Positions 34,503 to 40,917 of a stretch of DNA of 40,917 bases are shown piece after piece. The number at the start of each line of letters is the position of its first letter. Within the stretch, counting starts at the first letter, position 1. The position numbers were made by a program, and so were the translations under genes. Source of the stretch: a bacterium (GTDB taxonomy: Bacteria; SZUA-79; Acidulodesulfobacterales; Acidulodesulfobacteraceae); contig JAJZJX010000014.1 in the NCBI GenBank assembly GCA_021850985.1, positions 1 through 40,917 of the forward strand, given 5' to 3'. The notes below the pieces were generated by a model. That model saw nothing but the letters and a program-made list of their open reading frames with translations, had not been told where the DNA came from and ran no database searches.

Positions 34503-35420
34503 ATGAAAAAGCTTAAAGGTTCCATTTTATTAATCGCCCTGTTTTCGATAGTATTATCGATGGGTCTTTACGGATGCGCAAAGAAACAGCCCGCCGCATC
34601 TTCTAAGGTAATTGCGGAAGTAAACGGAAAAGCTATTACGGCTGCCAAATTTAAAGAGGAAATGTCTAAATTTCCGCCCGAGCTGAGGTCTTATCTCGAA
34701 ACGCCGACAGGCGAAAAGAGGCTCCTAAAAAGTCTTGTGGACAGGCAGATTTTAGTAAGCGAAGCTTTAAAAGAAGGAGTAAATAAATCAAAATCTTATA
34801 AAACGCAGATTTCGGATTTTAAAAAAGGTCTTTTGGTCCAGCTTTTACTTCATAAAGAAGTTGCCAATAAAGTAAAAGTTACGGCGGCCGACGCTAAGGC
34901 TTATTATAAAAAGCACTATCTTTCTTTTAATCTGCCTTCTAAAATTAACGTAAGCTATATACAGGTAAATTCTCCGAAAAAAGCGCAGATAGCATATAAA
35001 ATGCTTACGTCGGGCAAACCTTTTCCGGCGGTAGCGCAAAAATATTCGACGGCGCCTAATGCGAAAAACGGCGGTATGCTCGGCTGGATAAAATTCCAGG
35101 AAACTACGCCTGCATTTAACAATGCGGCTTTCAGCATTCCTAAGGTCGGCGGCATATCGAAGATAGTAAAGGTAGGCAGTCATTACGACATCATAAAGCT
35201 AAATAACGTCGTTACGGGGAAACCGAAACCTTTTGCGTCGTTAAAAAATCAGATAATAATGATAATGAAACAGAAAGAAGCATCTAAAATTTTAAAATCC
35301 TTTGTAGGAAATTTAAGAAAGAAAGCTAAAATCAAATATTTTTACAAAAATTTGCCGGTTGCAAGTTCTGCGGCGCCTCAGGTATCGCAGGGTCAGGTTA
35401 AAGCGGCTGCAAAAAAATAA
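34503..35420 (+). CDS. parvulin-type peptidyl-prolyl isomerase, lipoprotein
   Basis: This 305-residue periplasmic folding factor is anchored by a lipid. The signal peptide ends in the lipobox LYGC with Cys25. A SurA_N-like helical region follows (about 38-135), then one PpiC domain (about 140-235): KINVSYIQVNSPKKAQIAY, FPAVAQKYSTAPNAKNGGMLGW, AFNNAAFSI and HYDIIKL. The basic, Ala/Lys-rich tail is probably disordered. It resembles PrsA/PpiD-like proteins of deltaproteobacteria. A ribosome site (GAGGGG) precedes the ATG. A second parvulin gene follows, so the two probably serve outer-membrane protein export together. Confidence 0.9.
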   Translation: MKKLKGSILLIALFSIVLSMGLYGCAKKQPAASSKVIAEVNGKAITAAKFKEEMSKFPPELRSYLETPTGEKRLLKSLVDRQILVSEALKEGVNKSKSYKTQISDFKKGLLVQLLLHKEVANKVKVTAADAKAYYKKHYLSFNLPSKINVSYIQVNSPKKAQIAYKMLTSGKPFPAVAQKYSTAPNAKNGGMLGWIKFQETTPAFNNAAFSIPKVGGISKIVKVGSHYDIIKLNNVVTGKPKPFASLKNQIIMIMKQKEASKILKSFVGNLRKKAKIKYFYKNLPVASSAAPQVSQGQVKAAAKK

Positions 35421-35472
35421 AAAAACAGCTAAAAGCATTATAAACGCTGGATAGAATATTTTTATAATAAGG

Positions 35473-35526
35473 GTGCGGCGTAATAATATTATGCCGCACG
35501 AGATTGCTTCGCTTAGCTATCAATGA
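35473..35526. repeat. hairpin plus degenerate REP-type sequence between the two parvulin genes
   Basis: GTGCGGCGTAAT (35473-35484) pairs with ATTATGCCGCAC (35488-35499), with one G-T pair and a 3-nt loop. It runs straight into CGAGATTGCTTCGCTT and then CAATGAC (35521-35527 region), a decayed form of the widespread bacterial repeat GTCATTGCGAG...CGAAGCAATCTCG. No T-tract follows, so it is not a typical terminator. Confidence 0.45.
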
Positions 35527-35567
35527 CTAAATAAAAGAACGGAAATACCGTTACCCCTAATAAAAAA

Positions 35568-36581
35568 ATGAGAAAAAATAAGATTTTTGTAATTTTAATA
35601 TCCGCAATTATAGCGTCGGTTTTATTTTCCGCATTAATAAAAAATGCAAACGCCGTAATAATAGATCAAGTTATAGCCGTAGTAAATAAAACGCCTATAA
35701 CTCTTTACGAGTTTGCAAGATTCGACAGACAGGCTTTCGAACAATACGAACAGATGCAGAACGAAGCGTCGCAGGGTATTTTTACCCAGGAAGACACGGT
35801 AGTTATGTCTAAGACTAAGGCAGTACTTAATGCATTAGTCGATAAAATTTTAATCAGACAGGAAGAAGAAAAAGCCGCTATTTATATTGCGCCTAAACAG
35901 TTAAATGCTTACGTAAGGGCTGTGGCGCTTGCAAATAACTTTACCGTTAAGCAGTTTTTTAAGTTTTTGGCTAAAAAAGGAATAAGTAAAAAGGCATATT
36001 TAAAACAGGTCAAAAATCATTTTATGGAAGTGGAACTTTTAAGAAAAGTTTTTGGAAATAAAATGGTAATAACAAAAAGTCAATTAATAAATTATTATAG
36101 GAAAAATATCGAAGAATTCAGAGGAGAACCTCAGGTCGATCTAAAGCTGATTTTTTTAGCCGTTCCTCAAAACGCAAATCAAAAAACTAAGGAAGAAATA
36201 TACAAAAGGATTTCCGCAATAAGAGAAAATGCAATATCGGGAACAAAAAGCTTTTCCGAACTTGCAAGGGAATATTCCGAAGACCCTTCAGAAAAAAACG
36301 GCGGAAGGATAGGTTATGTTTATAAAAATAAACTGTCGCCTAATTTTTCCGACATCGCATTCAGGCTGCATGTAGGACAGATAAGTCCGGTTATAAGGAC
36401 TAAATTCGGCTACGCTATATTGAAGTCGGTAGGCAAAAAGATGGGTTCGTTCAGAACTTTTAAACAGGTAAAACCTGAAATATTTTCTATTCTTGAAAAA
36501 CATAGAACAAATAAATATCTAAGAAAAATTTTAAAAAAAGCAAGAAAAAATTCTTACGTTAAAATATTGATTGCAGCATAA
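35568..36581 (+). CDS. SurA-like periplasmic chaperone / peptidyl-prolyl isomerase
   Basis: This 337-residue exported protein has a Sec signal peptide (MRKNK, hydrophobic stretch, cleavage after ANA at 27-29). It begins VIIDQVIAVVNKTPITLYEF, the classic SurA N-terminus (DxVVAVVNxxxITxxEL). A single PpiC domain lies at about 175-275: VDLKLIFLAVP, FSELAREYSEDPSEKNGGRIGYV, FSDIAFRLHVGQIS and FGYAILKSVG. SurA of E. coli has two PPIase domains; one is common in deltaproteobacteria. It likely escorts outer-membrane proteins. No Shine-Dalgarno is seen before the ATG. pdxA follows, as beside surA in many proteobacteria. Confidence 0.88.
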   Translation: MRKNKIFVILISAIIASVLFSALIKNANAVIIDQVIAVVNKTPITLYEFARFDRQAFEQYEQMQNEASQGIFTQEDTVVMSKTKAVLNALVDKILIRQEEEKAAIYIAPKQLNAYVRAVALANNFTVKQFFKFLAKKGISKKAYLKQVKNHFMEVELLRKVFGNKMVITKSQLINYYRKNIEEFRGEPQVDLKLIFLAVPQNANQKTKEEIYKRISAIRENAISGTKSFSELAREYSEDPSEKNGGRIGYVYKNKLSPNFSDIAFRLHVGQISPVIRTKFGYAILKSVGKKMGSFRTFKQVKPEIFSILEKHRTNKYLRKILKKARKNSYVKILIAA

Positions 36582-36658
36582 AAAAATAAAAAAGTACCTT
36601 ATAATCCTGCAATAGACAATATTTATTAATTTTTTGCTTGATTAAGGAAAATATGTGA

Positions 36659-36692
36659 GGAAAAGGTGTCATATCTTATTTTTTTTGCATAT
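36659..36692. repeat. solo half of a family-2 repeat before pdxA
   Basis: GGAAAAGGTGTCATATCTTA followed by a T-run and GCATAT matches the left half of the element at 4919-4953 at about 30 of 34 positions. No inverted partner follows. A 10-bp direct repeat GATTAAGGAA brackets it (36640-36649 and 36708-36717). Confidence 0.6.
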
Positions 36693-36729
36693 AAAATAGT
36701 TAAGCAGGATTAAGGAAGTAAAACTAAAA

Positions 36730-37758
36730 TTGAATGAAGAAAATCGTTTTATAGGCATTACTATGGGCGACCCCGGCGGAATAGGGCCGGAAATAGCGAT
36801 TAAGTCCGTCAAACATTTTATAGACGAAGGCGAATATATCAAGCCGGTTATTTTAGGCTCTTTTGAAAATATAGAATATACTTCGCAAAGTATAATAAAA
36901 ACAGATACCCCCGTAAATTTAATTAAGCCAGATTCGCCTATAGATGATGCATATCAAACCGGAAAAATAAACGTAATCGATTTAGCCGCGAAATCTTATG
37001 CGCATGTAAAGCATGGAGACGTTAACCATGCTTACGCAAAAGACGTCGAAAAATTTATAGAAACCGCAGTTGATTTTTCCCTAAAAGAAAAAATACTCGG
37101 TTTTGCGACTGCGCCTATAAATAAAGATATGATGCTCAAAGGCGGCGCAAGATTCGGCGGACATACCGAGCTTTTAGGGTATTTAGCCGGTTCCGACGAT
37201 TTTGCCATGCTTTTCTATTCGGATAAACTTATTACTATTCTTTCGACTATCCATATACCTATTTCGGAAGTTCCGGCAAAAATTACTAAAGATATGCTCA
37301 GAAAAATAATAAAAATTTCTTTCGACTGGTTAAAAATAGACCTGGGGAAAAATAGTCCGAATATTGCCGTTCTCGGTTTAAATCCGCATGCGGGGGAAAA
37401 CGGAAGAATAGGAAGCGAAGAAAAGGAAATTATAGCTCCCGTTATCGAAGAATTCAAGAATTATAAAGAAAATATAGCAGGGCCTTTTCCTTCGGACAGT
37501 TTTTTTGCGGAAAAATATAAAAAATTTGATTTAATCGTCGCTATGTATCACGATCAGGCGCTGATACCTTTTAAACTTCTTTCGTTCAATAAAGGGGTAA
37601 ACGTTACGGCGGGTTTAAAATTTATCAGGACGTCTCCGGTTCATGGGACTGCATACGATATTGCCGGTAAGAATATTGCGGATTGCGGCAGTATGATAGA
37701 ATCGATAAAACTGATCGGCAGGATATCGGAGAACAGAAAAAGATGGAAAGAAAGATAG
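36730..37758 (+). CDS. pdxA: 4-hydroxythreonine-4-phosphate dehydrogenase
   Basis: This 342-residue NAD-dependent dehydrogenase acts in pyridoxal phosphate synthesis (DXP-dependent route). Motifs in order are [16 protein letters not shown] (10-25), [22 protein letters not shown] (metal His), [11 protein letters not shown] (second metal His), [13 protein letters not shown] and [13 protein letters not shown] (third metal His). The start is TTG with AAGGAAG 10 nt upstream; no closer ATG in frame precedes the conserved domain. It overlaps the uvrA start by 16 bp, so the two are translationally coupled. Confidence 0.96.
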   Translation: MNEENRFIGITMGDPGGIGPEIAIKSVKHFIDEGEYIKPVILGSFENIEYTSQSIIKTDTPVNLIKPDSPIDDAYQTGKINVIDLAAKSYAHVKHGDVNHAYAKDVEKFIETAVDFSLKEKILGFATAPINKDMMLKGGARFGGHTELLGYLAGSDDFAMLFYSDKLITILSTIHIPISEVPAKITKDMLRKIIKISFDWLKIDLGKNSPNIAVLGLNPHAGENGRIGSEEKEIIAPVIEEFKNYKENIAGPFPSDSFFAEKYKKFDLIVAMYHDQALIPFKLLSFNKGVNVTAGLKFIRTSPVHGTAYDIAGKNIADCGSMIESIKLIGRISENRKRWKER

Positions 37759-40577
37759 TTATTAAGGGAGCAAGACAGCATAATTTAAAAAATATAAACG
37801 TCGATATACCCAAAGATAAGCTTGTAGTCATCACCGGACTTTCAGGTTCCGGCAAATCGTCTCTTGCCTTCGATACCGTATTCGCCGAAGGGCAGAGAAG
37901 ATACCTTGAATCGCTGTCGTCTTATGCGCGGCAGTTTATGGAACAGATGGATAAACCCGACGTAGATTCGGTCGAGGGGCTTTCTCCGGCTATTTCTATC
38001 GAACAAAAGTCCGTCAGTAAAAATCCCCGTTCCACGGTCGGCACTATTACCGAAATATACGATTATTTAAGAGTTCTTTTCGCCAGAATAGGCATTCCGT
38101 ACTGTTATAGCTGCGGTAAAAAAATCGAACCCAAAACCATAGACAGCATGGTAGAATCTGTTTATTCAAATAAAGCCGGCGAAAAACTGATAGTTTTATC
38201 TCCCATAGCCATTAACAGGAAAGGAGAGTTTAAAGCAAAATTCGACGATTACCTGAAACATGGATTTTATAGAATTTATGCGGACGGAAAGGAATATAAT
38301 TTAGACGAACCGATTAATTTAGATAAAAAAAAGAAGCATAACATAGATTTAGTTATAGACAGGCTGACAATAAAAGAAGAAAATAAAAAAAGACTGTTCG
38401 ATTCCATAGAACTTGCTTTAAAATTATCTTCAGGCATATTAAAACTTAAATATGAAGACAGGGAAGAAATATTAACCGAAAATTCTATCTGCTTAGACTG
38501 CAATATCAGTTACGGCAAACCCGAACCTGCCGTTTTTTCCTTTAACAGCCCGCAGGGCGCCTGTCCCGAATGCGGCGGCTTGGGCTACAAGGAATATTTC
38601 GACGCAGATTTGATAATTCCCGATAAAAACCTTTCATTAAAAGAAGATGCTATAATTATTTTTAAAAATTCTACCCCCGTATATAAAAGCCAAATTTTTA
38701 ACTCGCTTTCAAAACATTACGGATTTAATTTATATACTCCTTATAAAGATTTGAATGCAGATATAAAGCAGGCATTACTTTACGGTTCCGGAGAAGAAAA
38801 AATTAAATTTTTTGATGCCGGCGGCGGCTCTTCTTATCATTTAAGGCACTGGGAAGGTATAATACCCATGCTTGAAAGAAATATAGCCGAGGGAAATTAT
38901 CTGCTTGATCCCAATAAATTTAAGTCTGAAAAGGTTTGCCCCGAATGCGGCGGTTTCAGGCTGAGAAAAGAATCGTTAAGCTACAAAATAGGTGGATTAA
39001 ATATAGCGGAAATTTCTGATTTAAGCGTTAAAAATGCGCTGGGATTTTTTAATAATCTTGAATTAAGCAATTACGAGAATGAAATTGCGGCTAAAATTTT
39101 AAACGAGGTTAAGGAAAGGTTAAAATTTTTAGTAAACGTAGGGCTTGAATATCTGACTCTTTCAAGACAGGCGCAAACGCTGTCGGGCGGGGAGTCTCAG
39201 AGAATAAGATTAGCATCGCAAATCGGTTCCGGACTTACGGGCGTTTTATACGTAATGGACGAACCGAGTATAGGACTTCATATGCGCGATAACGAGAGGC
39301 TTCTTAAGACCATTTTCGATTTGCGCGATAAGGGCAACAGCCTGATAGTAGTGGAGCACGACGAAACTACAATGCTGAAATCCGACTATATAATCGATAT
39401 GGGACCTGGAGCAGGCAAGAACGGCGGTTACGTTATAGCGCACGGAACTCCGGAAGAAATTATGAAAAATCCGGATTCTTTAACCGGCAAATATTTAACA
39501 GGACGGTTAAAAATTCCGATACCTGAATTCAGAAGGAATCATCTGTCGGGCTATTTAGAAATAAAAGGCGCAAAGATGAATAATTTGAAAAACATAGACG
39601 TTAAAATTCCGCTGAATAATTTCGTATGTATAACCGGCGTTTCAGGGTCTGGAAAAAGCACTTTGATTTTAGATACGCTATATCAGGCAGTTTTTGCATA
39701 TAAGAACGGTTACGCTGCCGATTTTAAAAGGTTTAAGGTTGACGCCGTTAAGAACGTAGATTATTTCGACAGGGTAGTTAATATAGACCAGTCGCCTATA
39801 GGAAGAACGCCCAGGTCCAATCCCGCAACCTATACCGGAATTTTTACTTTAATAAGGGAAATTTTCGCCGGCACTAAAGAGTCTAAATCAAGAGGCTACG
39901 ATCCCGGCAGATTCAGTTTTAACGTTAAAGGAGGCAGATGCGAAGCCTGCAGCGGAGACGGCGTAAAAAAAATAGAAATGCTTTTTATGCCCGACGTTTA
40001 CGTAATGTGCGACGTATGCAAAGGCAAAAGATATAACGCTCCTACGTTAGAAATCACGTATAAAAATAAAAATATTTACGATGTTTTAAATATGACGGTG
40101 AAAGAGGCTTACGATTTTTTTAACGCTATTCCTCCGCTTGCTCATAAATTAAAGTTTTTGATTGACGTAGGATTAGATTACATAAATCTCGGACAGCTTG
40201 CAACCACGCTTTCGGGAGGCGAAGCCCAGAGAATAAAGCTGTCGAAAGAATTATCAAGACCGGGACAGTATAAGACCCTATATATACTTGATGAGCCTAC
40301 TACGGGACTTCATTTCGACGATATCGGCAAGCTTTTAACCATATTAAACCTTCTCGTAGAAGCCGGAAACACCGTTATAGTTATCGAACACAATTTAGAC
40401 GTCATAAAATCCGCTGATTACATAATAGACATGGGTCCGGAAGGCGGCGAAGACGGCGGCATGATAATAGCTGCCGGTACTCCTGAAGAGATAGCCGATA
40501 ATAGCAGCTCATCGGTAGGCAAGTATTTAATTGATATATTAAAGGGTAAAAACGCTGATTTAAAACAAAATTGTTGA
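37743..40577 (+). CDS. uvrA: excinuclease ABC subunit A
   Basis: This 944-residue damage-recognition ATPase of nucleotide excision repair has two ABC modules with Walker A GLSGSGKS (32-39) and GVSGSGKS (632-639) and signatures [12 protein letters not shown] and [12 protein letters not shown]. Its zinc-binding cysteines include CLDC with CPECGG, and CEAC with CDVCKG. I chose ATG 37743 because [18 protein letters not shown] is the standard N-terminus; the frame runs upstream to a TTG at 37683, but that part lies within pdxA. mfd lies in the same run upstream, so two repair genes that work together are close. Confidence 0.98.
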   Translation: MERKIVIKGARQHNLKNINVDIPKDKLVVITGLSGSGKSSLAFDTVFAEGQRRYLESLSSYARQFMEQMDKPDVDSVEGLSPAISIEQKSVSKNPRSTVGTITEIYDYLRVLFARIGIPYCYSCGKKIEPKTIDSMVESVYSNKAGEKLIVLSPIAINRKGEFKAKFDDYLKHGFYRIYADGKEYNLDEPINLDKKKKHNIDLVIDRLTIKEENKKRLFDSIELALKLSSGILKLKYEDREEILTENSICLDCNISYGKPEPAVFSFNSPQGACPECGGLGYKEYFDADLIIPDKNLSLKEDAIIIFKNSTPVYKSQIFNSLSKHYGFNLYTPYKDLNADIKQALLYGSGEEKIKFFDAGGGSSYHLRHWEGIIPMLERNIAEGNYLLDPNKFKSEKVCPECGGFRLRKESLSYKIGGLNIAEISDLSVKNALGFFNNLELSNYENEIAAKILNEVKERLKFLVNVGLEYLTLSRQAQTLSGGESQRIRLASQIGSGLTGVLYVMDEPSIGLHMRDNERLLKTIFDLRDKGNSLIVVEHDETTMLKSDYIIDMGPGAGKNGGYVIAHGTPEEIMKNPDSLTGKYLTGRLKIPIPEFRRNHLSGYLEIKGAKMNNLKNIDVKIPLNNFVCITGVSGSGKSTLILDTLYQAVFAYKNGYAADFKRFKVDAVKNVDYFDRVVNIDQSPIGRTPRSNPATYTGIFTLIREIFAGTKESKSRGYDPGRFSFNVKGGRCEACSGDGVKKIEMLFMPDVYVMCDVCKGKRYNAPTLEITYKNKNIYDVLNMTVKEAYDFFNAIPPLAHKLKFLIDVGLDYINLGQLATTLSGGEAQRIKLSKELSRPGQYKTLYILDEPTTGLHFDDIGKLLTILNLLVEAGNTVIVIEHNLDVIKSADYIIDMGPEGGEDGGMIIAAGTPEEIADNSSSSVGKYLIDILKGKNADLKQNC

Positions 40578-40809
40578 CATAAGTTGATAACTTGCTATCG
40601 CGAGATTAGGTTTTACTAAAAATTGCCGATAACAATTATAAAACTCAATCGCCATTTGCTGTATGCAATTTTGGTTTTTAAAAAAAATATTGACTTTTTG
40701 CTCCTTAAGTGATAAAAAATTATATTTAGTGTTTTAAAAAATACCGCTGATTTCAAGGGTTGAAAACATATGCATAATTAACATAAATTACTTTAATAAG
40801 GGGGGTAAA
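40578..40809 (+). promoter_or_regulatory. upstream region of the Rieske gene with a possible sigma70 promoter
   Basis: This 232-bp gap has no coding frame. TTGACT (40690-40695) and TAAAAA (40713-40718), 17 bp apart, are the best promoter candidate for the downstream gene. A TTGACA at 40574-40579 has no good -10. No terminator for uvrA, repeat unit or riboswitch was recognised. Confidence 0.4.
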
Positions 40810-40917
40810 ATGACTAAAAGTTCGGAAGATTCGCCGTCAAGGCGAACTTTTATGACCGTTGTAATCGGATTAATTTCGGCCGTAATAGGCGTTGCCGTTG
40901 CAATACCTATACTTGGC
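40810..40917 (+). CDS. Rieske iron-sulfur protein of a cytochrome bc complex, 5' part
   Basis: Only the first 36 residues are in the window. They show a Tat signal-anchor: twin arginine SRRTFM (10-15), then a hydrophobic stretch VVIGLISAVIGVAVAIPILG. This is the characteristic start of the QcrA/PetC-type Rieske subunit, whose anchor is not cleaved. The cluster-binding domain would lie beyond the window, so another Tat substrate is not fully excluded. A strong ribosome site (AAGGGGGG) precedes the ATG. A bc complex would give the dihaem cytochrome upstream a plausible redox partner, but that is inference. Confidence 0.72.
   Translation, partial: MTKSSEDSPSRRTFMTVVIGLISAVIGVAVAIPILG

Noticed and set aside
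37683-37742. A 20-residue upstream extension of UvrA starting at TTG.
   Set aside because: It lies within pdxA in another frame and is not similar to any UvrA N-terminus; the ATG at 37743 gives the standard [14 protein letters not shown] start.

Overview
The window is an AT-rich (roughly one third G+C by eye), gene-dense piece of a bacterial chromosome with about 30 protein genes. No tRNA, rRNA, CRISPR array, prophage or transposase gene was seen. A Gram-negative, deltaproteobacterial-type lineage with anaerobic metabolism is suggested by three things: SurA-type and lipoprotein parvulins with a Tat-exported Rieske protein; a large two-domain acyl-CoA dehydratase activase and an indolepyruvate-ferredoxin-oxidoreductase-like pair; and the runs glyQ-glyS-ppdK and mfd-PpiC-SurA-pdxA-uvrA, an order I recall from Desulfuromonadota/Geobacter-type genomes. 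A low-GC group such as Candidatus Acidulodesulfobacterales (Sva0485) would fit, but that is a guess.

Layout. 1-2455: the end of a LOG-family gene, dcd, and a convergent NodIJ-like ABC exporter pair. 2631-4747: groES-groEL behind a sigma70 promoter and a near-perfect CIRCE box (HrcA regulation). 4748-5139: a gene-free cluster of short palindromic repeats. 5140-9352: moaB, a moaD-moaE fusion and the activase gene, probably one operon. 9353-9889: a PerR-type regulator with a perfect palindrome in front. 9892-16569, minus strand: hydrolase, aspS, a DHA2 exporter and a strongly degenerated IorA/IorB-like pair. 16648-18811: uppS and an MFS transporter. 18845-19967: a tandem-duplicated dihaem cytochrome c, a very long terminator hairpin and a tiny CDGSH iron-sulfur gene. 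20012-24338: an amino-acid permease, trxB, a DsrE-family protein and trpS, with repeats in several gaps. 24493-40577: a plus-strand run nadA, glyQ, glyS, ppdK, mfd, two parvulins, pdxA, uvrA. The window ends inside a Rieske gene.

The genes are mostly housekeeping: protein folding inside (GroESL) and outside the cytoplasm (two parvulins), molybdenum cofactor (moaB, moaDE), tRNA charging (aspS, trpS, glyQS), NAD and PLP synthesis (nadA, pdxA), DNA repair (mfd, uvrA), redox and sulfur handling (trxB, perR, DsrE, CDGSH) and electron transport (cytochrome c, Rieske).

The less ordinary signals are these. (1) The IorA/IorB-like pair keeps the fold order and the C-terminal ferredoxin cysteines but has lost the thiamine-diphosphate signature and the gamma-subunit glycine motifs. 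(2) Two families of REP/REPIN-like repeats change their stems in a compensating way. (3) The MoaD-MoaE fusion carries an internal Gly-Gly. (4) glyQ can only be full length if it starts at ATT. (5) Several promoters seem to abut their start codons, suggesting leaderless messages. (6) A perfect 25-bp palindrome precedes perR.
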